A DNA stretch of 64,000 nt from the NCBI RefSeq assembly GCF_003952265.1, contig NZ_CP034438.1, positions 682,001 to 746,000 on the forward strand, written 5' to 3'. Origin of the DNA: Flaviflexus salsibiostraticola (GTDB lineage: Bacteria > Actinomycetota > Actinomycetes > Actinomycetales > Actinomycetaceae). A model generated the notes under the pieces. That model saw only the letters and a list, made by a program, of their open reading frames with translations. It was not told where the DNA came from and made no database searches. Positions 1-9,200 of this stretch are shown here, piece by piece (positions within the stretch are counted from its first letter, which is position 1; every line of letters begins with the position of its first letter). The translations under genes were made by a program, and so were the position numbers.

Positions 1-513
1 CACTCCCCGCTCGACGCCCTCCCTGATCCAGGCCAGTGCATCGACGCCCGCGGAGCGGCGTCCGCCATGGGTCGTGACTTCATAGCCCGAGGCTGCGTGC
101 GGCTCGGCCGACCTGCGTGCATCAACCGACAGGACGAGGACCTGGCTGCCGAATTCTGAGGCGATCTCCGTGAGGAGTTCGGGGCGGCTGAGCGCCGCGG
201 TGTTGACGGAGATCTTGTCGGCGCCGGCACCGAGGAGACGCGCGACGTCCTCGACGCTGCGGACCCCACCGCCGACGGTGAGGGGGATGAAGACCTGCTC
301 AGCGGTCCGCGTCACGACGTCGATCATCGTGCCGCGATCCTCAACGGACGCGGACACGTCGAGGAACGTGAGCTCATCGGCGCCTTCGGCGCCGTAGCGG
401 CTGGCGAGCTCGACGGGATCGCCCGCGTCGGCGAGATTCTCGAAATGGACTCCCTTGACCACGCGCCCGCCCGAGACGTCGAGGCAGGGGATGACCCGCA
501 GCGCAACACCCAT
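1..513 (-). CDS. hisF: Imidazole glycerol phosphate synthase cyclase subunit (5' part, runs off left edge)
   Basis: HisF makes IGP and AICAR from PRFAR with HisH-supplied ammonia in histidine synthesis. The open frame covers 171 codons with no stop before the edge, against about 255 in the family. It begins [13 protein letters not shown], with the first catalytic Asp in CLDV, followed by GGRVVKG and the phosphate-binding VGGGVRS and KISVNTAA segments of the (beta/alpha)8 barrel. The ATG at 513 is preceded by a strong AAGGAG five bases upstream. The next gene is divergent, 38 bp away. Identity is secure; the C-terminal third lies outside the window. Confidence 0.95.
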   Translation of the reverse strand, partial: MGVALRVIPCLDVSGGRVVKGVHFENLADAGDPVELASRYGAEGADELTFLDVSASVEDRGTMIDVVTRTAEQVFIPLTVGGGVRSVEDVARLLGAGADKISVNTAALSRPELLTEIASEFGSQVLVLSVDARRSAEPHAASGYEVTTHGGRRSAGVDALAWIREGVERGV

Positions 514-551
514 GTTCACTCCTTCTGTTTGGACAAGGCTAGGCTATACGC

Positions 552-1118
552 GTGAAGAGGACACTCGCCAACCGCATCGCGGACCTCGCCCCCCGGCCTG
601 CGATCGTGACGATCGACGGGCTCTCGGGCGCCGGTAAGACGTTCCTCGGTGAGGCCCTCGTCCGAGAGCTCGCGGCAGGCGGCCTGCACAGTCTCCTCCT
701 CGAAGTGGAGCTGTGGGCCCACGGATGGTCCGACCTCACGGGCGCGGTCGATCGCGTCCGCCGGGTTGTCGCCGACCTTCAGGAGGGCTCGGCGACGACA
801 CGAACATGGAACTGGTGGACGGAATCCGAGGAGCCGCCGATCGTCCTCCATCCCCGGCCCGTCATCATCGTCGTCGGGTGCGGGGCGGGCCAGATCCCCT
901 CGCACCTGTCGATCTGGATCGACGCCGACGAGGAGCTGCGAGCGAGTCGGGTCTCCGCTCGCGATCCCTACGACTGGTCGGAGCACTGGGATGAGTGGGC
1001 GCGTCAGGAGCAGCGTCTCCTGACGCAGTGGGACGCGCGGGCGCAGGCCGACGTCAGGCTGACGGCGTCCCCGTCGGGTGATCTCACGGCGTCCTGCGAG
1101 AAGTCCCTCGGCGAGTGA
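552..1118 (+). CDS. Small P-loop kinase, uridine-kinase/AAA-like
   Basis: A 188-aa cytosolic protein with a Walker A motif GLSGAGKT at residues 24-31, followed by the alternating beta/alpha pattern of nucleoside/nucleotide kinases. A second strand VIIVVGCGAG and a late IWIDADEELRASR segment resemble the lid and core of uridine-kinase-like proteins. No substrate can be assigned. The start is GTG; there is no Shine-Dalgarno, but TAGGCT lies six bases upstream (540-545), which fits leaderless transcription. It diverges from hisF and converges on the NUDIX gene across a hairpin. Confidence 0.75.
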   Translation: MKRTLANRIADLAPRPAIVTIDGLSGAGKTFLGEALVRELAAGGLHSLLLEVELWAHGWSDLTGAVDRVRRVVADLQEGSATTRTWNWWTESEEPPIVLHPRPVIIVVGCGAGQIPSHLSIWIDADEELRASRVSARDPYDWSEHWDEWARQEQRLLTQWDARAQADVRLTASPSGDLTASCEKSLGE

Positions 1119-1119
1119 G

Positions 1120-1136
1120 GGGCGCCCTCGGCGCCC
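1120..1136. terminator. Hairpin between convergent genes
   Basis: A perfect 7-bp stem GGGCGCC/GGCGCCC with a 3-base loop lies in the 24-bp gap between two converging stop codons. It could stop transcription from both sides. No U-tract is present on either strand. Confidence 0.5.
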
Positions 1137-1142
1137 ACACGC

Positions 1143-1751
1143 TCATCTCAGCCAGGCGGCGTCCGGGCTGCGCAGCTCGCCCCGGCCGGCAAGTGCCGAT
1201 GCGGCGGATAGGAGGCCGGTGATCGTCGTCGCGTTGTGGATCGAGCCCTCGTGGACGAGGCGCACCGCCTCATCGAGCGGGATCCATGCGTGCTCCATGT
1301 CGGCCTCCTCCTCCGTCCGCTCATACACGAGATCCGAGTGGCGCACGTCGCGGGCGAGGTAGACCCGCAGGCTCTCCGAAAGGCAGCCGGGCGATGAGAA
1401 GAGATCGACGAGCACGTGCCACGTGTCGGCATCGAGCCCTGCCTCCTCGGCGAGCTCCCGCTTCGCCGCCTCGAGGGGGTCCTCGCCGCCCTTGTCGAGC
1501 AGGCCAGCCGGGATCTCCCAGAGGACGGCACCGACCGGGTGGCGGTACTGGGAGACAAGGAGGACTTCCGGGGTCTCCCGCATGCGGACCGGGACGATCG
1601 CGACGGCACCGGGATGGGCGATGTACTCGCGCCTGATCGACGACTCCTGCCCGTCGAGGGTGATGTCGTCTGAGACGAAGGAGAACACTCTGCCCTCGTA
1701 GATCGTCTCACTGTGGTGCAGCGTGTGTCCGGCATGCTTGCGGTCGATCAT
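1143..1751 (-). CDS. NUDIX hydrolase, ADP-ribose pyrophosphatase type
   Basis: Hydrolyses nucleoside diphosphate-X compounds, most likely ADP-ribose to AMP and ribose-5-phosphate. The 202-aa protein has the N-terminal strand domain typical of dimeric ADP-ribose pyrophosphatases and a Nudix box at about residues 83-106, with the metal-binding RELAEEAGL core. It carries one extra residue between the first Gly and the first Glu compared with the standard box. The ATG at 1751 has GGAGG just upstream. A homologue sits in the same recN-nadK-tlyA neighbourhood in mycobacteria (Rv1700), which supports the call. Confidence 0.85.
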   Translation of the reverse strand: MIDRKHAGHTLHHSETIYEGRVFSFVSDDITLDGQESSIRREYIAHPGAVAIVPVRMRETPEVLLVSQYRHPVGAVLWEIPAGLLDKGGEDPLEAAKRELAEEAGLDADTWHVLVDLFSSPGCLSESLRVYLARDVRHSDLVYERTEEEADMEHAWIPLDEAVRLVHEGSIHNATTITGLLSAASALAGRGELRSPDAAWLR

Positions 1752-1819
1752 GGTGCCTCCTCGATCATCCGGCCCGTTCTGGCCTCACCGAACTCTACCG
1801 TCAGGCCGCAGACAGCGGC

Positions 1820-2962
1820 TCAGGCGGGTGATGGCGTGGACTGGAGGCCGGCCCGCTGCCGGTTGGCCGTCAGCAGCTCATACCGGCGAGTCCAGAGCTG
1901 GGCGATCTCAGGGTACTGAAGCTGTTCGGCGATGCGGCCGCGAGCGGCGTCGGTGAGGCTCTGCGCGTAGTCGGGTTCAGCGAGGATGCGTCGGACCGCG
2001 CCGACCATTCCCGCCACGTCGTCCAGCCCGAACAGTGCCCCGGCGCCGTCGAGCAGCTCGGGGATCCCGCCGGTGCGGGTCGCGACGACGGGCACCGACG
2101 CGGCCATGGCCTCCTGGACCGCGAGCGGCCGCGCCTCCCATACGGACGGCAGCGCGAACACGTCGGCCGCAGCGAGCCAGCGATCGACATCTTCGCGCTC
2201 GCCGGCGAGGACGAGGGGCGCCCTCGATGAGATTGCGCCGAGACGAAGCTGATCGTCGATCGACATGTCGCCGCGTCCAACGAGGACCCACGTGATCTCA
2301 TCGCGCATGGCCGTGGCGGCCTCGAGTGTCGCGAGGACGTTCTTGCGTGGGATGAGAGACGAGACGGTCAGCACCATCGGCCTCGTCGGGTCGATATCCT
2401 GCCCGGGACTCGCCGCCTGCGGCAGCGTCGCGAACAGCTCCTCCCGCAGGCCCACACGTTCGGTCGGCGATGGTCGCTCGGTCCGGAGCAGCTCGGGGAT
2501 CCGTGGGCTCGGCACGTGTGACAGCCAGGTCTGCTTCGCACCGGCCTTCTTCACGAGGTCGATGAGGTCCGTCGATGTTGCTGTCACCGCATCGGCGATC
2601 CGCACGCCGAAGGATTCGGCCGGTTGAGTCCGCAGTCCGCCCAACTCCGGTCGCGCGTGCCAGGTGACGACGAAGGCCGGGCGGTGGCGCTCGGTGAGCA
2701 GCGTGGCCGCCAAGAGACCTCCGCTCCGGCCGTGCGCGTGGACGACATCGGAGTTGCGCACGAGGCGCTTGAGCAGGCGGAGCTGTGTGCCGGACCGCCG
2801 AGGCGGGATCTCGATCGTCTCGCCGAGATCGTGGTTCTCGATGACGGCGGAATCGGCGGCGACGAGGACATCGTGCCCCGCCAGTCGAAGGTGGGCCGCG
2901 AACCGCGACACATGGTTCGCCATGGCGCCGTCACCCGACAGCACGATCTGGACGATGTTCAC
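1820..2962 (-). CDS. GT4-family glycosyltransferase
   Basis: A 380-aa GT-B fold enzyme that should transfer a sugar from an activated donor. The N-terminal half carries the acceptor domain with the DVVHAHGRSGG segment. The C-terminal half carries the donor site, including LTVSSLIPRKN, a VLVGRGD strand, the GT4 signature ALPSVWEARPLAVQEAMA (the EX7E pair) and VATRTGGIPELL. The GTG start lies just after the murJ stop, and AAGGA overlaps that stop, so translation is coupled. It is the last gene of the long minus-strand block. The acceptor is unknown; an envelope lipid or polymer is an inference from MurJ and the WecA-like gene next door. Confidence 0.8.
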   Translation of the reverse strand: MNIVQIVLSGDGAMANHVSRFAAHLRLAGHDVLVAADSAVIENHDLGETIEIPPRRSGTQLRLLKRLVRNSDVVHAHGRSGGLLAATLLTERHRPAFVVTWHARPELGGLRTQPAESFGVRIADAVTATSTDLIDLVKKAGAKQTWLSHVPSPRIPELLRTERPSPTERVGLREELFATLPQAASPGQDIDPTRPMVLTVSSLIPRKNVLATLEAATAMRDEITWVLVGRGDMSIDDQLRLGAISSRAPLVLAGEREDVDRWLAAADVFALPSVWEARPLAVQEAMAASVPVVATRTGGIPELLDGAGALFGLDDVAGMVGAVRRILAEPDYAQSLTDAARGRIAEQLQYPEIAQLWTRRYELLTANRQRAGLQSTPSPA

Positions 2963-2971
2963 GGCTGATCC

Positions 2972-4558
2972 TTAGTCATGAGTGGACCACGCACTGACCC
3001 GCCACGTTGACGGGTCGGCACGATAGGCCACGGCTGCGGGCACGGCGGCCGCCACGACTGCCCCCACAGCCCCTCCCCCGATCGCCGGGAGAATGCCCTC
3101 ACCCAAGCCTAAGACAAAATCGCAGGCCAGACGCCCAAAAAACGCCGACACCGACGCAGTCACGGTGACGATGGCGAGTGTCCTCACGAGTCCCTCCGTG
3201 ACCTGGGGTCCCACGTGCGTTCGAACGGCTGCGATGCCCGCGATTCCTGCCACGCTCATACCGCCCGCCACCGCGGTGGCGATGACGTAGAGGGTCGCCT
3301 CCCGGCCGCCCGCCAAGGGCACCGCCACGAGCACGCCGAGACCGACTGTGCCCCAGCCGACGAAGCTCACCCGCAGCGCCCATCCCGGGCAGTCCACCGC
3401 GTAGAGCACACGAGAGGTGTGGTAGAGCAGGGAGAAGCCCACAATGCCGAGGGCGAGGATGGAGACGACCTCATCGAGCTCCGGCATGTCATACACGACG
3501 GTGAACAGTGCCTGCGCCGCGGGCGCGACGGCGATGAGGGCACACGCACCGATCGCGGAGACGGTGACGATGAGACGGAGCGAGCCGCCGACGATACCCG
3601 GCAGTCCCACGCGCCCCGGGACGGCGGCACGCTTCGAGATCCGTGGGAAGAGGGCCGTGGCGATGGGGACGGCGAGGATCGCGTAGGGAAGGAAGTAGAG
3701 CGCCAGCGCGTATCTGAAGATCGGATACGTGCCCTCGCCGCCCACATTGTTCGCCACGACCATAACGAGGACGATCGCGGCCTGCTGGGCGACAAGGCCA
3801 CCGAATCCAGCCGATGCCATGGACAGCGCACGCCGTCCAACCCCGTCCGGGAATCGGAATGTGGGCCGAAGCGTGACCACACGAAGGACGGGGATCAGCT
3901 GTGGAAGGGAGAACGCGATCACTCCCGCCGTCGTGCCCCAGCCGAGCCACATGAGCGCCGCTGTCGGCACCTCAGCCGGATCAGCCTCACCGGCGCCGCC
4001 GCTCACCCAGAAGAGGGCGAAGGCGCCGATGACGACAACAGAGGACAGCATCGGCGCCAGGGCAGGAAGGACGAAGCGGTGATGCGCCTGGAGGATCCCG
4101 CTGAAGACGACGGACATGCCATAGAGCGGCACTTGGGCGGCAAAGATCCGCAGCAGCACAGCCGCTGTCTCGATGACCGTCTCGTCCCGGCTCGCCAGCA
4201 GCGCCGCCGCGATCGGCTCAGCCAGGAGGGCGACGAGGGCGGCAATGGGAACGCCGGTCGCGAGCACCCACGTGAGCAGCGCACTCGCCGTCCGATCTGC
4301 CTCCTCCCTGTCGCCGCGGGCGATGCAGCGAGACAGGAGCGGAACGACGACACCGGCCAGGGCACCCCCTGCCGCCACTTCGAACAGGACATTCGGAACA
4401 TTATTGGCGGTCGAATACGCATCGGCCAGCGGCGTCGCTCCGAGCACCCAGGACTCTGCGACCGTGCGGCCGAACCCGACGATGCGGGAGAGCAGGGTGA
4501 GAATGGCGATGACGCCGGCTGCTCCCGCAGCCGACGCCATGAGCGATCTCGTCGACAT
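2972..4558 (-). CDS. murJ: MurJ/MviN-type lipid flippase
   Basis: A 528-aa polytopic membrane protein of the MOP exporter superfamily, which moves lipid II or a related undecaprenyl-linked precursor across the membrane. Family landmarks are the N-terminal LLSRIVGFGR, the DAYSTANNVPNVLFEVAAGGAL helix, a PNVLFE-type region and about 14 hydrophobic segments. ATG at 4558 abuts the TAG of the upstream WecA-like gene (TAGATG). It sits downstream of steA/steB-like genes and upstream of a GT4 enzyme, which is not the usual actinobacterial murJ setting near trxB. It could be the main lipid II flippase or a paralogue for another envelope polymer. Confidence 0.85.
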   Translation of the reverse strand: MSTRSLMASAAGAAGVIAILTLLSRIVGFGRTVAESWVLGATPLADAYSTANNVPNVLFEVAAGGALAGVVVPLLSRCIARGDREEADRTASALLTWVLATGVPIAALVALLAEPIAAALLASRDETVIETAAVLLRIFAAQVPLYGMSVVFSGILQAHHRFVLPALAPMLSSVVVIGAFALFWVSGGAGEADPAEVPTAALMWLGWGTTAGVIAFSLPQLIPVLRVVTLRPTFRFPDGVGRRALSMASAGFGGLVAQQAAIVLVMVVANNVGGEGTYPIFRYALALYFLPYAILAVPIATALFPRISKRAAVPGRVGLPGIVGGSLRLIVTVSAIGACALIAVAPAAQALFTVVYDMPELDEVVSILALGIVGFSLLYHTSRVLYAVDCPGWALRVSFVGWGTVGLGVLVAVPLAGGREATLYVIATAVAGGMSVAGIAGIAAVRTHVGPQVTEGLVRTLAIVTVTASVSAFFGRLACDFVLGLGEGILPAIGGGAVGAVVAAAVPAAVAYRADPSTWRVSAWSTHD

Positions 4559-5320
4559 CTACCGGCCCCAGTTGTCGATGGCCGCCAGGGCAGGGGTGCG
4601 GTCGATGATCCGGGAGAAGGAGACACGCTCGGAGGCGAGCACGAGCCCAACCGCGGCGCCGGCTCCGGCCGTGCGGACGAGGCGGGAGGGATGCGATGCG
4701 AGCGCGGCGCCGAGAACGGCGCCGAGCGCATTCGCACCGAGATCCCCCAGCATGGTCCGCCGAGCGAGGTCGTCGCGCACCGTGCCGGCGACTGCTCCGA
4801 GAAGCGCGGCGGCGAGCTCGCTCGATCCGGAGGCGAGAAGGGCGGAGCCGAAGGCGGTCGCCTTGTGGGCTCGGCCGGGCCGCAGATCGAGCAGGTTGAT
4901 GAGATTGGCGGTGGCGGCAATACCGACCGCCCGCACCGCGACGTCGACGGGGTCCCGCGTGAGAAGTACAGAGGACACCCCTGCGCCTGCACCGATGATC
5001 GCGATCTTGAGGACACCGGTCGAGACCCTCCCGCGCGCGAGCAGACCGAGGTGCCCCTGAAGGCCCTTCGCGGTGGGCAGGCGGGATTCACCGTGGTCGT
5101 CGATGAAGCCGGCGGCCGCCCCCGCACACCCCGCAACCAGCGCGGCGCCGCGAATGGGAGCCGGCGCGAAGGCAGCGCCAACGAGCGCGCCCGCGGCCGC
5201 CGCCAGGCCCCCGGTCAGGCTGACAGTCTCGCCCCTGTGGTTCGTTCGCTCCCATCGGCCACACCGCGGAAGGGGAAGGCGCGTAACGAGCAGGCCGGCA
5301 GCACCTGCCAGAGCTGTCAC
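4559..5320 (-). CDS. MraY/WecA-like (PNPT family) membrane transferase, short form
   Basis: A 253-aa multi-spanning membrane protein related to phospho-sugar:polyprenyl-phosphate transferases. Family marks are NHRGETVSLTGG near residue 30, the catalytic-type pair in GFIDDHGESR, NLINLLDLRPGRA (compare the NxxNxxDGxDG motif) and LGDLGANALG (compare GDSGS). It is about 100 residues shorter than MraY or WecA, and the C-terminal His-rich loop is not recognisable, so catalysis is uncertain. GTG at 5320 overlaps the preceding stop as GTGA. Its place between a SteB-like protein and MurJ argues for a role in envelope lipid intermediates. Confidence 0.65.
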   Translation of the reverse strand: MTALAGAAGLLVTRLPLPRCGRWERTNHRGETVSLTGGLAAAAGALVGAAFAPAPIRGAALVAGCAGAAAGFIDDHGESRLPTAKGLQGHLGLLARGRVSTGVLKIAIIGAGAGVSSVLLTRDPVDVAVRAVGIAATANLINLLDLRPGRAHKATAFGSALLASGSSELAAALLGAVAGTVRDDLARRTMLGDLGANALGAVLGAALASHPSRLVRTAGAGAAVGLVLASERVSFSRIIDRTPALAAIDNWGR

Positions 5321-6318
5321 GGGGCTGCCGTCTGGTCGGCCTCGGTGCCCTCAGCACCGCCGTCTGTCGGAACGTCGGGCGTGTCCTCACCATCGGTCGG
5401 AACCGCGACGGTGAGCGGGGCGGGCGTGCCCAGAACTCTGTCGGCGGCGGGGCGGATCCCCCAGCTGATAGTGCTGCCGGTCAGTTCTTGGGTGAGGGCG
5501 AGTGGGATGTTGATGAGCGACGTCGTGTCGTCAGGTGTGTCGACCGTCGACATCGAGGGACCATCCGTCCGTACAGCCTCGAGCAGCGTTCCCTCGCCTC
5601 CGTCGGCTGTGAAGACCATGGGAGTGCGCAGGGAGCCGAGCACCTCGATCGTGTTGAGGCGCGCCGTATCGTCGATCGCCTCCGACTCGTCGGGGATCTC
5701 CTCCTCCGCGGGGCCAATGACGAGCATGGCGGTCGCGGGCCCCGTCAGTGTGTCCTTGACCTCGATGAGGGCATTGTCCTCTGACCGGTACAGCTCGGCG
5801 AGCGTGGCCGCGGCCGTGTCCCCCGCGTCGCTCGTCACGATGTAGTCGAGTCCGCGGGCAAGTGTACCGAGGGGGCTGTCGGCCGGTTCGACGTAGCTTC
5901 CGAGCTGGCCTGCGAGCGCATTGCGATAGGAGGCGCGTTCGGCGGAGAAGAGGTTCTCGGTGAGGACGATCGTTCCGGTGACGGTCGCGCCCGCCGCTGT
6001 GAGGTTCTCACTATGCGACTCCCGCACCGCATCCTCTGCCCCCGGCAGGGTGACGATGACGATCGCCTGGCCCTCAAGGGTGCCCGCGATCATCTCGGGG
6101 GCCAGCGATTCGAGGCCCTCCCGGTAGGCGGCGGACCGACTCTCCGCCTCATCGGCGACAATGCGGGCATCGTCCCTCGACTGGCGAAGCGACTCGACCT
6201 GATCGTTGAGTGCGGAGCCGATCGAGTTCTGCAGCGGCCCGGCGCCGAGGACGATCCCAATCGCAAGCGCCATGAAGACGGCGATGAGGGAGACGAGGTG
6301 GTAACGGAAATCAACCAT
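5317..6318 (-). CDS. SteB/MctB-family envelope protein ('copper transporter' family)
   Basis: A 333-aa protein with an N-terminal anchor (LIAVFMALAIGIVLGAGPL, about residues 10-28), then a short coiled coil, a large extracytoplasmic domain and an acidic, Pro/Thr-rich tail. This is the architecture of mycobacterial MctB (Rv1698, linked to copper) and corynebacterial SteB, which works with SteA in septal cell-wall separation. The steA gene lies 13 bp upstream. The SteB-type role is favoured by that pairing; copper transport is an alternative annotation for the family. Confidence 0.75.
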   Translation of the reverse strand: MVDFRYHLVSLIAVFMALAIGIVLGAGPLQNSIGSALNDQVESLRQSRDDARIVADEAESRSAAYREGLESLAPEMIAGTLEGQAIVIVTLPGAEDAVRESHSENLTAAGATVTGTIVLTENLFSAERASYRNALAGQLGSYVEPADSPLGTLARGLDYIVTSDAGDTAAATLAELYRSEDNALIEVKDTLTGPATAMLVIGPAEEEIPDESEAIDDTARLNTIEVLGSLRTPMVFTADGGEGTLLEAVRTDGPSMSTVDTPDDTTSLINIPLALTQELTGSTISWGIRPAADRVLGTPAPLTVAVPTDGEDTPDVPTDGGAEGTEADQTAAP

Positions 6319-6331
6319 GATGTGCTTTCAC

Positions 6332-7513
6332 TCAGCGGAACAGGTTCGTGAACCAGTTCCCGATGTCGAGGAACCAGGCCTGTGCGAGTCCCAGCGCTGT
6401 CTGTCCGACTTCGGTCGTTGTGAGCGCGGCAGCCATGGCGAGCACGCCGGCGAGGACGAGAGCGACGAGCTGCCAGGATGAGATGCGGGACTGGTAGAGC
6501 TGGGAGGCGCCCTTGGCGTCGATGAGGCGACCGCCGACCTTGAGCCGGGTGAGGAATGTCGAGGCCATTCCCTCGCGGCCCTTGTCGAGGAATTCGATGA
6601 GGGACGAGTGGGTGCCGACGGCGACGATGAGTTTGGCGCCCTTCGAATCTGCAAGGATCATGGCGGCGTCCTCGCTGGTGCCCGTCATCGGGAACACGAT
6701 GTAGGGCACGCCGAGCTCCTCGACCCTCTTCACCCCCGGAGCGCTGCCGTCGCGATAGGCGTGGACGATGACTTCGGCGCCCGAATTGAGCGCCTCGTCC
6801 GAGACGGAATCCATGTCGCCGACGATGACGTCCGGGCGCATCCCGAGCTCGAGGATCGCGTCCGCACCGCCGTCGACGCCGACGAGAACCGGGCGATAGT
6901 CACGAATGTAGGAGCGCAGCGACTGGAGATCGTCCTTGTAGTGGTAGCCGCGGACGACAATGAGGACCTGACGGTCGTCGAAGTCGGTCCGGACCGAGGG
7001 GATGCCGACCGAGTTGAGGATGAGGTCCTGCTCCCGCTCGAGATAGGACATCGTGTTGTGGGCGAAGGCGGAGAGCTGGACGGAGATGCCCGACCGGGCC
7101 TCCTCCATCTTCGCCGAGTTCAGCTCGTCGGTCTGCCATTCGCCCTCGGCGATGAGATCGTTCCCCCGGTGGACGGCGCCGGACTCATCGACGCGGACCA
7201 CATCACCTTCGTGCAGGTCCATGATCTGCGAGCCCAGATCATCGATGAGGGGGATGCCGGCGTCGAGGAGGATTCCGGGCCCCATGTTCGGGTAACGTCC
7301 GGATGTCGACTTCGCCGCGTTGAGGACAGCGGCGGGCTGGCAGGCAACAAGGGCCTCGGCGGAGACACGGTCGATATCTTCGTGGTCGATGACAGCGACG
7401 TCACCGGCTGATAGCCGCTTCGTCAGATTCTTGGTGCGCGAATCGACGCGCACGTGACCGCCGAGGGTGTCGGGCTCGGCGGGTGCGGGTCGGCGTCGGA
7501 ACTTCCAGGTCAC
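6332..7513 (-). CDS. steA: SteA-like cytokinetic ring protein
   Basis: A 393-aa protein homologous to SteA (Rv1697), a thiamine-pyrophosphokinase-like domain protein with a C-terminal membrane segment (WQLVALVLAGVLAMAAAL) that helps control cell separation in Corynebacteriales. The central VLVGVDGGADAILELG and DVIVGDMDSVSD segments are the TPK-like core. The frame stays open upstream into recN. I chose GTG at 7513, four bases after the recN stop, because the family begins with the following TWKFRRR segment and the upstream residues are recN antiphase coding. Confidence 0.8.
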   Translation of the reverse strand: MTWKFRRRPAPAEPDTLGGHVRVDSRTKNLTKRLSAGDVAVIDHEDIDRVSAEALVACQPAAVLNAAKSTSGRYPNMGPGILLDAGIPLIDDLGSQIMDLHEGDVVRVDESGAVHRGNDLIAEGEWQTDELNSAKMEEARSGISVQLSAFAHNTMSYLEREQDLILNSVGIPSVRTDFDDRQVLIVVRGYHYKDDLQSLRSYIRDYRPVLVGVDGGADAILELGMRPDVIVGDMDSVSDEALNSGAEVIVHAYRDGSAPGVKRVEELGVPYIVFPMTGTSEDAAMILADSKGAKLIVAVGTHSSLIEFLDKGREGMASTFLTRLKVGGRLIDAKGASQLYQSRISSWQLVALVLAGVLAMAAALTTTEVGQTALGLAQAWFLDIGNWFTNLFR

Positions 7514-7517
7514 GTCT

Positions 7518-9200
7518 CTATCGTCCCACGGTCGACTCAGAAAGAAGATCTGCGGCATGTCGACGTGCCGAGTCGAGGTCCGCCGAGCCGGAGAGCATCC
7601 TCGCGAGCTCAGTGACGCGCTCGGAATCGGCAACGGCACGCACTTCCGTTGCTCTCTCACCGCGAGCGACGACGATCTGCCGGTCCGCCCACGACGCGAC
7701 CTGGGCGAGGTGGGTGACGACAATCACCTGAGCATGCTCGGCCAGGGCCGCCAGTCGGGCACCGATCGCCTTGGCCGCCTCACCGCCCACCCCGGCATCG
7801 ATCTCGTCGAAGACGAACGTCGGCGGGACGTTCGGTGCGGACCTGGACAGGACGAGCTCGATGGCGAGCATGATGCGCGAAAGCTCACCGCCCGATGCCG
7901 ACGTCGACAGTGGGACTGACGCGGCGTGCGGGTCGGGTCTGAACATGAATGTCACTCTGTCCATCCCATCCGCCCTCGGTTCGACAGATTCGACGTCGAT
8001 CGAGATCTCGGCGCGGCCAAGCGCAAGCTGGGCCAGCTCGCCATTGACCTCCTGCGCAAGCGTCTCAGCGGCGGCTGACCGAACCTCGTGAAGCAGTTTC
8101 CCGCGGCTGCGCAGGTCCGCCAGTGTCGTCGCGACCGCCGCCTCGAGTTCTGCGGCTCGGAGTTCGGGATCGTCGAAGACGGCGAGCATGGCGCGAGCAC
8201 GGTCGGCTTCGCCAATCGCCTCGTCGATGCCCATGCCGAGCTTCTTCGACAGCGATCGCAGCTTCGCGCGCCGGGCGTGGAGCTCATTGAGGTCTTCGTC
8301 CGTCTCGAGCCCGCTCAGCATGGCCCCGACATTGGCGATGAGGTCACGTGCCTCGACCTCGGCCGCGGCCGCCCGCGCACCGGATTCGGCGGCACCCGGC
8401 TCCTTGAGGGTGGCCAGTGCCTGTGCGGTCTGACCGAGCAGGTCAGCCGCGCCGAGCATCATCTCTCCATCCCCCGACAGGGCTGAGAGCGCCCTGGCGA
8501 GACCACTGCGCGTCTCCTCGATCGAGTCGAGGCGTTCGATCCGATGCTTGAGGTCCTCCTCCTCGCCCATGACTGGCTCGACCTCATCGACGGCCTCGAC
8601 GAGCGCGGTCAGTGCGAGACGTCTGGATGCAATGTCGCGCTCGTCAGCTCGGAACTGCTCCAGCTCTGCGAGGGCCCGGCGGTGGCCCTGCCAGGCTTCG
8701 GAATACGACGTGAGTGCGGACTCTGTCTCTGCCCCGCCAGCACTGTCGAGGGCCTGCAGCTGCGCGGACGCGCTGCGCAGCCGCATCTGCTCCGACTGAC
8801 CATGGATGGTGACGAGGCGGCTTCCGATGCTGTCGAGTACAGATCGCGGGACGCTGCGACCTCCGAGGTAGCAGCGGGAACGGCCCTCGGCTGGGACCTG
8901 GCGGGCGACGGGGACCTCAGTTCGGCCTTCTTCGGCGTCGAGATCGGCTCCGGCATCAGCGGCCTCCGCAGCGACGTCGCTGTCACTCGGGACGTCGAAG
9001 ATGCCTTCGACAAGGATTCGGTCGGTGCCGCGGCGGACTTTGGACGAGTCAGCCGGCGCTCCGAGGAGCAGCCCGAGCGATGTCAGCAGCATGGTCTTGC
9101 CGGCGCCGGTCTCGCCTGTGATGGCGGTGAGCCCGGGGGCGAAGGAGATGGCGGCCGTGTCGATCACGCCGAGGTTCTCAATGCGGACCTCGTCGATCAC
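7518..9200 (-). CDS. recN: DNA repair protein RecN
   Basis: SMC-like ATPase acting in double-strand-break repair. The 560-aa length is normal. Walker A GETGAGKT is at residues 29-36. A long coiled-coil middle is followed by the ABC signature SGGELSRIMLAIE and Walker B TFVFDEIDAGVGG. GTG at 9200 overlaps the nadK stop (GTGA), and steA starts four bases after its own stop. The tlyA-nadK-recN-steA order is conserved in mycobacteria. Confidence 0.95.
   Translation of the reverse strand: MIDEVRIENLGVIDTAAISFAPGLTAITGETGAGKTMLLTSLGLLLGAPADSSKVRRGTDRILVEGIFDVPSDSDVAAEAADAGADLDAEEGRTEVPVARQVPAEGRSRCYLGGRSVPRSVLDSIGSRLVTIHGQSEQMRLRSASAQLQALDSAGGAETESALTSYSEAWQGHRRALAELEQFRADERDIASRRLALTALVEAVDEVEPVMGEEEDLKHRIERLDSIEETRSGLARALSALSGDGEMMLGAADLLGQTAQALATLKEPGAAESGARAAAAEVEARDLIANVGAMLSGLETDEDLNELHARRAKLRSLSKKLGMGIDEAIGEADRARAMLAVFDDPELRAAELEAAVATTLADLRSRGKLLHEVRSAAAETLAQEVNGELAQLALGRAEISIDVESVEPRADGMDRVTFMFRPDPHAASVPLSTSASGGELSRIMLAIELVLSRSAPNVPPTFVFDEIDAGVGGEAAKAIGARLAALAEHAQVIVVTHLAQVASWADRQIVVARGERATEVRAVADSERVTELARMLSGSADLDSARRHAADLLSESTVGR

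Noticed and set aside
3215..5845. 876-codon plus-strand ORF opposite murJ, the WecA-like gene and steB
   Set aside because: Low-complexity, Arg/Gly/Asp-rich translation antisense to three recognisable genes; a by-product of high G+C codon use.
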